Below are positions 1 through 11,697 of a stretch of DNA of 64,000 nucleotides, in pieces. The notes below the pieces were generated by a model that made no database searches, was not told the origin of the DNA, and saw only the letters and a list, made by a program, of their open reading frames with translations. Made by a program: the position numbers and the translations under genes. Source of the DNA: Mytilus galloprovincialis (Eukaryota; Mollusca; Bivalvia; Mytilida; Mytilidae); NCBI RefSeq assembly GCF_965363235.1, contig NC_134849.1:18378863-18442862 (forward strand). The letters are read 5' to 3'. Each line of letters begins with the position of its first letter. Position 1 is the stretch's first letter.

Positions 1-664
1 TGAGGGCTACCTAATTTGCATGGCAAAATTCCAGCTAGCCCTCAACTATTTGCTCAACTGATGGCCAGCTAGCCCTCAACTGGCCCTCAACTGATAGCTC
101 AACTGGCGGCCAGTTGAGCAATGCAGTTGGCCTAGTGATCATTTTTTCTGTATGGGAGAAGCTTCTTACAATCAAAAGATAGTATCAAGAGGAATATTTT
201 TATTGATTTTTTTCCTCATTTTTGTTGAGTCTACGATTTTCAGCAAAAGTAGGCGAGACACTGGGTTCCGCGAAACTCTTACGAAATTTTTCTGTATTTT
301 ACTTTTAAATGGACGTAATTTTTCTGCCAGGAAACAACACATTCACTCTGTGGTTTAAGTTTTTAAAATTTTAATAACTTTCTTATTCTATTTTTGATTT
401 GTACCAATTTTGGACAGGAGTTTTTTTTATGATTAAAAGCTAGTATCTAGAAGAAAATTTTATTAAAATCTTGTACCTGTTTATCTGTATTTTACTTATA
501 AATGTCCTTAGTTTTTCTTCCAGTTAACGCTACATACAGTCTGCTGTAAAAGTTTTTTAAAACGTTTATTAGATTCATAAACTATCCTGGATTTTTACCA
601 AATTTGGACATAAGCTTCGTACAATCAAAAGACAGTATCAAGCGGAATATTTTTATTGTTTTTA
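1..664. repeat. Degenerate tandem/dispersed repeat
   Basis: The first 150 bases repeat short words such as GCCCTCAACTG and GCTCAACTG in both orientations. From about 152 onward, a unit containing ACAATCAAAAGA followed by GTATCAAG recurs near 168 and 620, with a more diverged copy near 428. A related piece with AGCAAAAGTAGGCGAGAC lies at 245-265 and again at 2,746-2,765. The only ORF, at 152-358, is AT-rich and has no recognisable domain. I see no gene here. If the MFF gene downstream has earlier exons, this may be intron or upstream flank. Confidence 0.6.
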
Positions 665-1905
665 TACGACCGCAAAAATTTTAATTTTTTGGTCGTATAT
701 TGCTATCACGTTGGCGTCGTCGTCGTCGTCGTCGTTGTCGTCCGAATACTTTTAGTTTTCGCACTCTAACTTTAGTAAAAGTGAATAGAAATCAATGAAA
801 TATTAACACAAGGTTTATGACCACAAAAGGAAGGTTGGGATTGATTTTGGGAGTTTTGGTCCCAACATTTTAGGAATTAAGGGCCAAAAAGGGCCCAAAT
901 AAGCATTTTCTTGGTTTTCGCACTATAACTTTAGTTTAAGTGAATAGAAATCTATGAAATTTTGACACAAGGTTTATGACCACAAAAGGAAGGTCGGGAT
1001 TGATTTTGGGAGTTTTGGTTCCAATTACAGTTTAGGAATTAAGGGCCAAAAAAGGGCCCAAATAAGCATTATTCTTGGTTTTCGCACAATAACTTTAGTA
1101 TAAGTAAATGGAAATCAATGAAATTTTAACACAAGGTTTATGACCACAAAAGGAAGGTTGGGATTGATTTTTGGAGTTGAGGTCACAACAGTTTATGAAT
1201 TAGGGGCCAAAAAGGGGCCCAAATAAGCATTATTTTTGGTTTTTGCACCATAACTTTAGTATAAGTAAATAGAAATCTATGAAATTTAAACACAAGGTTT
1301 ATGACCCTAAAAGGAAGGTTGGGTTTGATTTTGGGAGTTTTGGTCCTAACAGTTTAGGAATAAGGGGCCCAAAGGGTCCAAAATTGAACTTTGTGTGATT
1401 TCATAAAAAATTGAATAATTGGGGTTCTTTGATATGCCGAATCTAACTATGTATGTAGATTCTTAATTTTTGGTCCCGTTTTCAAATTGGTCTACATTAA
1501 GGTCCAAAGGGTCCAAAATTAAACTTAGTTTGATTTTAACAAAAATTGAATCCTTGGGGTTCTTTGATATGCTGAATTTAAAAATGTACTTAAATTTTTA
1601 TTATTGGCCTAGTTTTCAAGTTGGTCCAAATGGGGGTCCAAAATTAAACTTTGTTTGATTTCATCAAAAATTGAATAAATGGGTTCTTTGATATGCCAAA
1701 TCTAACTGTGTACAATGGTGTATGTAGATTCTTAATTTTTGGTACAATTTTCAAATTGGTCTACATTAAGGTCCAAAGGGTCCAAAATTAAACTAAGTTT
1801 GATTTTAACAAAAATTAAATTCTTGGGCTTATTTGATATGCTTTATCTAAATATGTACTTTGATTTTTGATTATGGGCCCAGTTTTCAAGTTGGTCCAAA
1901 TCAGG
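665..1905 (+). repeat. Dispersed repeat with ~160-bp and ~135-bp internal units
   Basis: The repeat begins with a hairpin-like end (TACGACCGC ... GGTCGTA) followed by a (CGT)n run near 715. A unit containing GGTTTATGACC recurs at about 812, 971, 1135 and 1296, a period of 159-164 bp. From 1,390 a second unit family containing TTCTTTGATATGC repeats at about 1,425, 1,560, 1,684 and 1,826. The same family appears in reverse orientation at 39,880-40,560, inside the giant foldback element. I recognise the pattern as common mussel repeat DNA, from memory only. No coding potential. Confidence 0.75.
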
Positions 1906-2340
1906 ATTCCATATCAAGTATTGTGCAATAGCAAGAAATTTTCAATTGCACAGTATTGCAAAATAGCAAGAAATATCTAATTGCACAATATTGTGCAATA
2001 GCAATTAATTTTCAATTGGAGTTATCTTTCTTTGTATAGAATAGTAGTTGATAATATATGTTGGAAATTTGCCAGACATGACTATGATGTCATTTTCTAT
2101 TTTTATTTGCCAATAACTTTAGTTAAATAACTTCATTGGACATTTGCCAATATAAAATGTTGCTGATGAAGCTTTTTTTCCTTATCTTATCTAAAATGTT
2201 TTTAGATAATGTATGTTGGACATTTGCCAGACATGACTATGATGTCATTTTCTATTTTTATTTGCCAATAACTTTATGTAAATAACTTTATTGGAAATTT
2301 GCCAATATAAAATGTAACTGATGAAGTTTTTTTTATTGTT
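1906..2340 (+). repeat. Short repeats plus a 155-bp tandem duplication
   Basis: Up to about 2,030 there are repeated words around ATTGTGCAATAGCAAG. Then a unit holding GCCAGACATGACTATGATG occurs at about 2,070 and 2,226, two tandem copies about 155 bp apart with only a few differences. No gene is seen. The stretch from 2,341 to the exon at 2,854 is AT-rich and contains another small piece of the repeat described at 1-664. Confidence 0.7.
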
Positions 2341-2853
2341 TTATACAATAAACAATGTATATTTCACTTTTACTACCAACCAATCTTTACCATTCAGTGA
2401 TAACAAGCACTTTATTTTACATTTTATTATTTTATGATGTATTTAAAAGAGTAGTTATTGTTGCAAACTCCATTAGAAATTTGAATTGATATCAGTTTTG
2501 GAAAAAGGGAAACGGGGATGTGAAAAAAAAGGGGGGGGTTTAAATTTATCTCATTTCAGATTTCATAAATAAAAAGAAAATTTCTTCAAACATTTTTTTG
2601 AGAGGATTAATATTCAACAGCATAGTGAATTGCTCAAAGGCAAAAAAAAACTTTTAAGTTCATTAGACCACATTCATTCTGTGTCAGAAACCTATGCTGT
2701 GTCAACTATTTATTTTCCTTCATTTTTGTTGAACCTGCGATTTACAGCAAAAGTAGGCGAGACGCTGCATCATGTGCATGGAACCCTTACAAATTTTTAT
2801 ATCAACATTTCTGCTAAAGTAAACACAAGTTAGAATTTCATTTTTTCCTTCAG

Positions 2854-3037
2854 CAAATAGTCCTGCTCGTGACAACTTAGAAAGATTTGATTTTGGAGGA
2901 AGAGGAGATATGAATTATGTAGGACTAATAACACCACCTAGGACACTCACAATGGAAGAAGCTTTCCCAGAAAATTCAATGACAGACAATGCTGAGGAAC
3001 CTGTTCAAAGACCGACACATACTATTTTACCAAATGG
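2854..3037 (+). CDS. MFF: Mitochondrial fission factor (MFF/Tango11) homologue, penultimate coding exon (partial gene)
   Basis: MFF proteins are tail-anchored in the outer mitochondrial and peroxisomal membranes, where they recruit the dynamin-like GTPase Drp1 for fission. The exon starts after a pyrimidine-rich acceptor ending TTCAG and ends at a GTAGGT donor. It is open throughout in one frame, with phase 1 at the start and phase 2 at the end. The 61 codons read through NLERFDFGGRGDMNYVGLIT and then PPRTLTMEEAFPE, a TPPRTLT-type segment typical of the family, before ending in ILPNG. The split glycine codon joins the exon at 4,554 in frame. Earlier exons, with the N-terminal Drp1-binding region, are not visible; they may lie left of this window. 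The surrounding intron is full of repeats. The call rests mainly on the tail exon plus this motif. Confidence 0.72.
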
Positions 3038-4553
3038 GTAGGTGTAAAATTATCTAGTCTTAACAGCTATAAGCATGATAAGTGTAAAATATTTCTATTC
3101 ACCATTTTCATCTTCTATATTTTTTTTGTTTCACTGCAGGTCTCACTGTTGCATGCTATATGTAATTATCTCTTTGGATAACTTGGATTAATTAACAACC
3201 AGGTAAAAAAAAGAATTTATCATTATAATTTGGGTTTTTTTCATGGAACACATAGAAGTTAGGAGTTATAAGAGCACTAAGTGAGAATTGTTTGTTCAAG
3301 CAGAGTGGCATTACTTTCTGCAGACTATTACCTTCTAACATCTTGCACATTTTAGAAATCGATCTCAGTGCTTCTGTCTATAGTACAAAGCACGGTTCAT
3401 ATAAAAAATTTATATCACATTAAAATGTTCTTATTATGAATATGCATGTAATACTTGCCACTGACATGTACATAAAACGGTTATCTGATCCTTCTATACA
3501 TATCCATTACTATCAATCATGTTATATATAACATGCATATATATTTTCAAACATTGTGATGTAACTGAAAATGTGTGGTTGACTTTAAAAAGGATATTTT
3601 GTGTGATCAAAACTCATGGTGCATCTGGTTTATATCAGGCCTTGAAGGCATAAAGCTTTGCTCAGTGCTTGGAGCACAAAAATCGTGCTCAAAACATGAA
3701 GTCCAGCAATTTGATTGGTTGATTTTTGAGTCTGAGTACAAAAATCATGCTCGAAAGTTTTATGACCGTGAGGCCAGGTTTTCTATTTTTTTACTTTTTG
3801 TGAGTACATTTCTTTGTTATTACCGTGCAATCAATCCATTTAAGTTTTAAGTGACCAGAATGAAGATCATACATAAAATACATTTTGCATGCAAATTCTT
3901 TGAAAAAAAATCAACTTTAAATGTGTTTGCTGAGACTTTTCATGTCATATAAAAAGGCAAAATCACTCTCAATCCTTTTTACTTTTTTTAAATCTAACAA
4001 AGAAAGAAACAGCTGACAAAAATACTACCATGACTACAAAAAAAGTGTTGCCATCAAATTTGATAAACACTCCCATTGACTATATTGCTTTTTAGTTTAA
4101 AAAGAAGGAGCATTGTATTATTAGCAAATTAAATAACTGACACCCTTTAAAAATTAATATTTGCAGCTTAAAATCATTGTATGGCCTTCAACAATGAGAA
4201 GAACCCACATGAATTGAAAACTATTTATTAATAAGTGATAATACAAACTACCTGATTGATGCTTAAGCTGTTAACTAAAAAAATTGTTGGAAATATCTCT
4301 GAAATGCCACTCTAAATAAAAGTTCATTAAGTATCCAACAGGGTTTTAAACAAGTGTTACCACCTGATATGACCAGCAATCGCTGTTTCACTCAGATTAT
4401 TTCAATATAATTGTGAGTGTAGACCTTGAGTGTCCTGTGCATTGTTCATTGTTGTTTGATAATTTTTACATTGTTTGAATTTGTTTCTGCCATTGTTGTC
4501 TGATAATGAAAAATATTTTGTTTAACATGTCTAACAGACTTTATCTTTTGTAG

Positions 4554-4788
4554 AGATACCCGTGGCCCAGTAATGTTTACACCAGGAGCTTCACTTAGTG
4601 ACTCACTGCTAATTACTGAAGAGGATGATGCGACACAGATACGTACTCAGGTGGCGAAGCTGTCTAGACGTCTGGCGAGTCTAGAACAAGAAAACCAGAG
4701 ACGTAGTACCAGAGAAGTGATTCTACACCTACCAGTCATTCTATACTTGTGTGCAAAAATATACTCTTGGTTATTCAGATCGAAATGA
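4554..4788 (+). CDS. MFF: MFF/Tango11 homologue, last coding exon: coiled coil and C-terminal membrane anchor
   Basis: The exon follows a TTATCTTTTGTAG acceptor and completes the glycine codon split at 3,037. It reads GDTRGPVMF, then an acidic stretch LLITEEDD, then a heptad coiled coil (QIRTQVAKLSRRLASLEQEN), and ends in a hydrophobic segment of about 18 residues from VILHLP to YSWLF, with a short basic tail RSK before TGA. Coiled coil followed directly by a short C-terminal transmembrane helix and one to three basic residues is the MFF tail architecture, and LSRRLASLEQEN matches the family's signature. Such proteins insert post-translationally into the mitochondrial outer membrane. An AATAAA lies about 20 bp after the stop, with others further downstream. 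The intron at 3,038-4,553 holds dispersed repeat, including a spurious 91-codon ORF at 3,575-3,850. Confidence 0.8.
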
Positions 4789-6469
4789 AGAAGTGACAAG
4801 AAAAAAATAAACTATGCCTGGTCACATAAAGGCTATTTATAACATTAACATTTTTAAGAGAATTAAAGGAATAAGGACGTTCGATATTCTGCATACATGT
4901 ATATTATAAGATGAGATTTGAATTCAGCCCAGTCACTTCAATTTATTACCTTACATCTGTATTGTTTAGACAATTAAATGAATCAGACCTTTATATTTCC
5001 TGTAAATTATTATGTTAATTATATAAAATATTTGCCTTGTCACATGATATCGAGGGCTTTTTAATTTCAATCTAATGGACCAAGCCTCTGTATACTCTCT
5101 ATAGTTGATTTAAAAATTGATATTCTATACTTTTTCCTGCTTAAAAACAAGCTACAACTTTCAAGCTTATAAGACTTTTAACATGTTTAATACCATAATG
5201 GAATAGTCATACAGTACAGTTGACATATTTAATCATATTTTTAAATTTATGTTGATTCAATTCTTTATAGCTAAGCAATTCAAGTTCTTGTTTGATTAAA
5301 ACTTCTTTTGTAACTCATGTGTTAAATTTGAAGTGGAAATTGTAAACTAGTGCTTAACCAGAATTTCTCATTGTAGTCATAAGTGAATAGACTTATCATG
5401 CATTGTATAAATTGCTTTTCCATACAAATTACTCCTTCAGTAAATATATATAAACAGATTCAAACTATGTTAACACTCACATTTTTATTTTTAATCAGGT
5501 CTGAATATTGTTTGGTTTTGATAAAAAAAAAAATTATCAATGTAAGTCTGAGGATTGACATATATGTATATTTGCAGTCAGTAAAAACACTTTTTCTCAC
5601 ACTTTTCTCTTTTAAAGCACCAGTGTGTTTATGCCAGCTTTTCTTATTAGGGACCTTTTGATTATGAAAACTATCATGTTTGGATTAGAAAATTAGTTAC
5701 TTAGAAAGGATGTACTGAGAAACATAAAAAAGGCTGAGGCTGATTGCATTCGACAAATAAAAAAATAAAAAATATAAAAATGTATAAATTGCTGTCAGAC
5801 AGTAACTGGTATTTTATGCTTTGACCTGTGAATAGTATTCAACATGTTCTATGTATACCATACAACAACTATCCTGGATTTGAGTATTTTTTTGCATGTT
5901 TGATATTTTTCGCTTTTCGTAACTTCTTGCAAACTCATCATATAAACAGGATTCTTTTTACTTCAGTACACTTTTGAATGTTGTAGTTTTCAATTGATTC
6001 AAGGAATTGCACATTTTGTTTGATTTATCTTGAAAAATTAATTACTGTCAAACACTTAACCTGAGTAAATCAATCTGAAAAATCATGCTTTTGTAAATAG
6101 ATAAATATGCAAATATATCTATCTATTTTTGTTTTGATAAAATATTGATTACTATAATTATGTCATACATTGCAATTCATAAGTAGGAGATATAATAAGT
6201 GTTATTTTTTTGCTCATTTGTTGGTTTTTTTTATTGAAAAAAAATTAATAAAAAATGTATAATAAAGTGTCTTTATTTATTCATGGTCAAGCAGAAGCAA
6301 TAATCTATATGTTAATTTCTGTAACTCTTACACGATTAATCCTTACCCTGACATGTTGATTATTTTTATTTAATCAATGTGTGGTTCATTTGATCTCAGT
6401 TCTTCATTGGTCAATATTCAATTATGAAGTTGAATTTACTTTCTTTTCATCTGAATTTCTTATTGTAAC
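4789..6469. other. AT-rich non-coding stretch (3'UTR / intergenic)
   Basis: It begins with the 3'UTR of the MFF homologue, which has an AATAAA at about 4,804. Further AATAAA-like signals near 6,265 could end a longer transcript. ORFs such as 5,383-5,661 are low-complexity AT and show no domain. I see nothing else. Confidence 0.55.
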
Positions 6470-6630
6470 AGACAGACAGACAGAATATTTTATTATAGTG
6501 TCACATACCAATACAGAACAATATCATACATCATAATATTGATATAAAAATACAAATACAAATTTAAATCGAAGTTAAAATATCGGTATCCAGCCATGAC
6601 TGACTTATGAGACACTTTTGCTTTAAAACT
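6470..6630 (-). mobile_element. 5'-truncated LINE fragment (3'UTR only)
   Basis: TTTATTATAGTGTCACATA and, further on, TATCCAGCCA followed by GACTTATGAGACACT match the 3'UTR of the full-length LINE at 46,620-46,720 in order and orientation. The fragment starts beside a (CAGA)n run at 6,471-6,485, which on the minus strand is a (TCTG)n tail. Ending in a short tandem repeat is usual for several non-LTR clades. It is a dead 3' scrap of the same or a sister family. Confidence 0.7.
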
Positions 6631-7335
6631 TATTCTAACATTCATTACAAATGAATATAAAAAAATCTTTTAAATTACATAATAAAAAAAAACAAAAAAC
6701 ATACTGTTATACACAATATTTTCTGTGATTAAACATAAAATATAAGGATTTTGCTAAAAAGGGTTGTATACTGTCATGTGACATCAGAAAAATAAATTTG
6801 TTGTCATGATTAAAATCGTAAAAATTTGTAACAGCATGAAAAAGGGCTACCATGCCTGATGACATCACGTTGAAAGAACACATCTTTTTGCCAATCATTT
6901 GAAAAGAAGAAATAAGTTTTCTGGCATATTTTTCAAACATCATTATAATAACAGAGACAGATTACACCACCAAATATCGGGTAATACAATATTTATCCAC
7001 TCTAGACAGTAAACTAATATTTAAAGCACTGGGCGTGCCTTGCGTTTTACTGTCTTAAGTTGATGAATATCATATCACACTCAGTGCAGTGGTAGAATCT
7101 ATAATTAACCAATAGCAAGCACATTAATCATTGACAAACATTACAATTGATCATTATATATTCACAAACAAGATTCGACTACAGAATGTACACAAAAGGT
7201 TGTTCAGTATAAATCAGTCTAAGAATTGATTCTTCACAATAGATGCTTTTGATTTTGATTGGTGGTGATTCACTTTAGAATATCTCCCTGCATATTTAAT
7301 AGAAAATATATATCACATGATCATCAATCTGAATA

Positions 7336-7543
7336 CTGTGGATTCATTTATTTTCGTGCGTACCAATTTTCATGGATTGTTGAAAACTTACATGTTCGTG
7401 GATATTGAATTTCGTGGTTTTGCCGAAGTATTTATACAAGCCTATTGAAAACTTAGTATTCGTTGAACATTGAATTTCGTGGTTGAACTGTTCCCACGAA
7501 ATCCACGAAAATTGTTATCCAACGAATAATTATAAATCCACAG
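7336..7543. mobile_element. Small inverted-repeat element (MITE)
   Basis: The ends are inverted repeats: CTGTGGATTCATTTATTTTCG on the left, and CTGTGGATTTATAATTATTCG on the opposite strand at the right. Inside, a segment with TTGAATTTCGTGGTT occurs twice. No coding capacity and no clear target duplication. I recall this as a frequent mussel repeat. Confidence 0.7.
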
Positions 7544-8079
7544 CATGTTACATTTAATCTTCAATTATCAACCATATTTGCAGTGATTGACTCAACAGCA
7601 GCAACAATTATTTTGACTAAATCTCATAGTTTGAAAATGGCAGCACATAAAGGCTTCAATATATCTTCAACATTTGTTTTATATTTTGCTAGCAGATGAC
7701 AAATGTTTCTAAGGAGTTTCTCCCCTTTGGTTTTATAGATTGAATCACTGGTCAACGTAGTAAATAACAATAGGTGTGAGTAACAAATCAATTTGGCAGC
7801 TTCCACACACACACAAAAAACTAAAATAGATGTTTTACTCACATGGACTTGCGGGAGCTATTGCCAATTTTATGCATGTTGTTTAAAAACTACTGTAGAG
7901 CAACACTATATAAAAAGAAAGTTGAGCAATAATATGCTGTGGTATTAGCATTTGCACTTTTTATTTCCATGGAGATAATTTGTTTTCACACAAGTCTATT
8001 TTAATATTTGTGTAATTGTTGTAAAATACATCAAATAACATATTAAATTAGAAACCTAATCTTGATTTATTTTAAATGT
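7544..8079. other. Non-coding stretch
   Basis: It holds a (CA)n run near 7,805 and a minus-strand ORF of 72 codons (7,624-7,842) with no recognisable domain. Nothing else is supported. Confidence 0.5.
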
Positions 8080-8800
8080 TTCGAAATTTACATGTGACGT
8101 TTCTTTTTAGGACCTTGATCCATTCGTGTTATAGACACACACTTCATAATTCTATTGAGCTGTTTCTGTTTACTGTCCTAAATTATTTTAGTTATCCGTG
8201 GATAGCCATGATATATGTGGTTAACATGCCTAAATGTTCTATTATGTTATTTATTTATGTATTTCTCTGTCTTTGATGTTTTTGTACTTTCCGTCATGTA
8301 ATGTTGTCATTTAAACGGAAAATTTAACATTGCCATAAAGCGGAGGTTTGACACAAAATCGGGTTCAACCCACCATTTTTCTTAAAATGATCCGTACCAA
8401 GTCAGGAATATGGTAGTTGTTATCTAATAGTTTCGTTTCTATATATCTTGCATTTTTGTTTGTTTTTTCTTGCACTTCTGTGTTCTGTTATTTCGTTGTT
8501 TTTTGTCCCGCCTTGACGGAGTCAAAAAGCGAGACATGAGTATGCTCTTTCCGGCGTCGGCGTCAACAATGTATTAGTTTGTGATTAGGTATAGTTTATG
8601 GTGAGCCACAAGTGGTAGGTCAATCATATTTGGTATGCAGTTGTATAAGCATTGGCACATCTCATTTCCATGGAGATTATTTGGCCCTGCCCCCTCAGTC
8701 ATGGTCTATTGACTTTGAAACTTTTGCTTATTTTACATGTATTAGATTGTGATTAGGTATCATTGTTTTGAAGTTTGGTTAGTGCACTCTAGTTTCATTT
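8080..8800 (+). repeat. Dispersed mussel-type repeat cluster
   Basis: The segment contains ACACAAAATCGGGTTCAACC and neighbouring words of a repeat I recognise from mussel sequences. A 3' part of what looks like the same family lies at 63,437-63,600. From 8,510 a second repeat begins with a hairpin-like GCCTTGACGGAGTCAAAAAG and GGCGTCGGCGTCAAC. No coding potential. The recognition is from memory and is not database-checked. Confidence 0.55.
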
Positions 8801-8923
8801 AACATTTGTTTAGTATTTATTCATTTTACTTTTCAAATAAACCAATGACTGTTCATAAAACATGTCTATAATATGTCAAATATTAAGTTATTGCATATAA
8901 ATTTAATGCGCATGTCACTCGTT

Positions 8924-10612
8924 TTAGGAAACATCATAAACAAAAGCACAGTTACTGTCGTTTGCGACTAAAAGCTGATTACTCTTTCTTTCAAAATGCA
9001 ATGCACGTGGACCGTCCAGGCCATCACTAGCTGATAATATTTTTCTTGAGTATTTCCCATCCGGGCTTATAACAACAACGGCGTTAGATTGTTTAAAAGC
9101 CACATACAAGTTTCCATTACCATCTACAGATATACCCTGGGGATATCTAAAATTGGTTGTATCCTTAAACTGCCATTTAAGATCACCATGAATATCGTAG
9201 CATGCTACCGTCTGGTCCTCTCTATTTGTGTAATAAAGTCTGTCTTTTTGCGCTGCAACATAAGAATACGAAGCCATTATTGAGCTAACTATTGTATTTC
9301 CTGATGCATCGTTTGAGTGCATTTCTACTATCCCTTTAGCTCCGTCACAATAAACAAGGGTATTTTCTCTTATTGCTATACCGTAAGGATTTGATGTTAC
9401 TTTCATAGATTTCGCAATGCTCCTACTGTTCAGGTCAATGATGTGAATAACATGTTCATCAGACCAACCACTTGTGACGACAGCGGTATTGTCTGCATCA
9501 TTATATGCTATATCACATGGGTTTATATTCAGTTTGATTTCAAAATCATACGAACCATTACTATTCAATGCTACTATGTTCTTAACACCACCAAAACAAA
9601 ACATCATCTTTCCGTTTGAGAGAAGAGCGCAACCTCTGATAATCCCACTCCGCAAATTAATTTTCATTTTATTTTTTAGTTTGATATTATCAATGCGTTC
9701 GGATATTGTAATAGGTACGATCATCTGGGCTTGTTGTTTTTTGTTTCTTGTAATAACAACTTCACACGATTTTGAATTAACAACAACGGACCCAAAATTT
9801 CCAATAGTAGCAAAATTCGTCACCTTGTCATTAACCACACAGGAAAGAACCTTTGTCTTCATGTCCTCGCTTTGAACAATTGACTCGATAAATTCTTCTT
9901 TGTCAGTCACCTGTTTTTCAATGTGCTTCAGTGCTAAGAATGCTTGAAGATCTGACGCGTGTTCTTTAATATTAGTTAGATTAAGTTGTACATCCGTAAT
10001 CTCTCTTTCATTCTCTTCAATCAAGGACAACAACTGCTTAATGTTTTTGCCTTCGTTTTCTTCGATAAAAGCTAGTTCCTTCAGAATATCATCTTGTATC
10101 TTATCTAGATAGTCGTTTATCTTATTACGGGTTTGCTCGATATCATGTGCAATCATGTCTCTCTCTTCCTTAAGGTCTTTAAGATTTTTGATACGATCAT
10201 TCTGGACTCTTTTGACATTCTCTAACAATTCCGATAGCTGTTTTTCTAACTCAAGAAATGCATTTGATGATTTGATATCATGGATGATGTCGTCAATGGC
10301 CGTCAAATCTTTACAATCATTGTGCGTCTCTATGACACATCTTCTACAGCACGGGCAGTCATGTTTCTTACAGAATATTTGATATTGTTCATTGTGTATT
10401 TGGCATGTTTGTGTTATTTCTAATACATTGGAGGGCAGTTTCTGGTATTCTGTGATAGGGATAACGCTGTGGTTTCGAGATGATTTTACAGCACTATGAT
10501 GTTCTTTACATTCGTCACAAAGGCCCTCGTCACATTCTGAACACCACACAACTGATTTTTTTTGTATGTTCCGGAATTCACAGACGCCGCACACAGTCCA
10601 ATTACTAGCCAT
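8924..10612 (-). CDS. B-box/coiled-coil/NHL-type (TRIM-like, RING-less) protein, copy 1
   Basis: An intact 562-residue protein. Residues 8-48 form a first B-box-type zinc site (C8, C11, C24, C27, C32, C35, H38/H39, H48). Residues 70-100 form B-box 2 (C70, H73, C81, H84, C89, C92, H97, C100). About 130-275 is a charged coiled coil. About 330-562 is a beta-propeller of the NHL/TRIM2-3-56-like type, with repeating NPYGIA and YPQGISVDGNGNLYVA blades. There is no RING, so ubiquitin-ligase activity is not predicted. The likely role is a cytosolic scaffold or RNA/protein-binding factor; related families are greatly expanded in bivalves and often linked to immunity. An open frame continues 17 codons upstream, but TTTATTTTGTAG, a good splice acceptor, sits one base before the MASNW methionine, so I start there. 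On the minus strand AATAAA lies about 105 bp past the stop. The paralogue is at 28,879. Confidence 0.9.
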   Translation of the reverse strand: MASNWTVCGVCEFRNIQKKSVVWCSECDEGLCDECKEHHSAVKSSRNHSVIPITEYQKLPSNVLEITQTCQIHNEQYQIFCKKHDCPCCRRCVIETHNDCKDLTAIDDIIHDIKSSNAFLELEKQLSELLENVKRVQNDRIKNLKDLKEERDMIAHDIEQTRNKINDYLDKIQDDILKELAFIEENEGKNIKQLLSLIEENEREITDVQLNLTNIKEHASDLQAFLALKHIEKQVTDKEEFIESIVQSEDMKTKVLSCVVNDKVTNFATIGNFGSVVVNSKSCEVVITRNKKQQAQMIVPITISERIDNIKLKNKMKINLRSGIIRGCALLSNGKMMFCFGGVKNIVALNSNGSYDFEIKLNINPCDIAYNDADNTAVVTSGWSDEHVIHIIDLNSRSIAKSMKVTSNPYGIAIRENTLVYCDGAKGIVEMHSNDASGNTIVSSIMASYSYVAAQKDRLYYTNREDQTVACYDIHGDLKWQFKDTTNFRYPQGISVDGNGNLYVAFKQSNAVVVISPDGKYSRKILSASDGLDGPRALHFERKSNQLLVANDSNCAFVYDVS

Positions 10613-11697
10613 ACTACAAAATAAACATATCTTTAAATTTCCATATGTTGAACATATGACCACGAGTGAATCAGGAACCTAGAAAATGTAATTATGATAA
10701 AAAAAAATAATCTGATAATTCTCACTTTTCCAACTATATACCAACACTACTAAGTAATATCAAGAACCTCAAAAAGGAATATAGGGATATAAGCTCAATA
10801 AATAACAAACTGTTAAACATATGCTCTGTTATGAATTTATATAAAATAAATAAATGTGGTGTGCTTGCCAATTAGACAAGTATCAAAATAAAATGGATTT
10901 GAGCAATCATTAGTCATGTGACGGTATACAACATTGCACACAAAGGTCTGTCAGCTAACAATGAACGAAAAACAAATATAACAAATACGGTATAACGCGC
11001 GCCAACCACTGAATTACAGACTCCTGGCTGGGTTAAACATGTTTGTGAGCGCTAATATAATCCCAGATATAGGACAATGGTGTAACAGAACCCAATAAAA
11101 AAAGACCATAAACAAATAAGTTAAATATGAGTTGAAAAACGACAAGTACTTATGTAAAACACATGACGTACAGAACCCATCGCAGTACTCGTAGTTAGTT
11201 TCAATAACAATTCGTACAGTGCTCTGTAGTTATTCATCCCCGTAATTGTGTTATTGTTCAATGGTAAATTTGTCTTTACAACTGCTTACAAATTATTTCA
11301 AATATTAAGCATTTTGGAACCAGATTACTTGATTTGGCCTGAACAATTGGAGCGTCACTTGTGTGTCGAAGAGATCGAAGAAACAATGGATCAGGTTGAT
11401 CAATGTATTACTTACAAAATATGTATCTTGTTAGTATTAAAAACTTAAAACCAAATCTTGGTATCTATATAAGAATTTAGTAAAATCTTAAGGTAACCAA
11501 TGGTAAGGAAAACATATTCAAGATTTACTCTTTTGTTTAAACTGTCACTAATTAAGCTTTCTAAAACTATATATATGGAACCTTGTGGGACATGACATAA
11601 ATAAATGAATAATTCATGGGGGCTTAAATGTATACTGATCTTACTACGGATTGGCTCTTTATCATGTTTATGCTTAATATTTTATATGTTGATCTTC
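10613..11697. other. Probable 5' intron of B-box/NHL copy 1, no gene
   Basis: On the minus strand this lies just upstream of the splice acceptor of copy 1. I see no coding exon. A plus-strand ORF at 11,248-11,448 has no domain. If the promoter block at 21.34-21.48 kb is real, everything from 10,613 to 21,336 is one intron, enlarged by two transposons. Confidence 0.4.

Noticed and set aside
3575-3850. 91-codon plus-strand ORF between the two MFF exons
   Set aside because: It lies in an intron, looks like dispersed repeat with GTGCTC words, and has no splice-site support or domain.
8365-8380. GGGTTCAACCCA as a tRNA B-box (SINE head)
   Set aside because: No matching A-box at the right distance and no cloverleaf; it is a short palindrome in a dispersed repeat.
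9474-9875. 133-codon plus-strand ORF (and others at 9,089, 10,155, 29,124-30,334)
   Set aside because: Antisense shadows of the B-box/NHL coding exons.
10613-10663. 17-codon N-terminal extension of B-box/NHL copy 1 (and four codons in copy 2)
   Set aside because: The extensions are unrelated in the two paralogues, while both have a splice acceptor immediately before the shared MASNW start.
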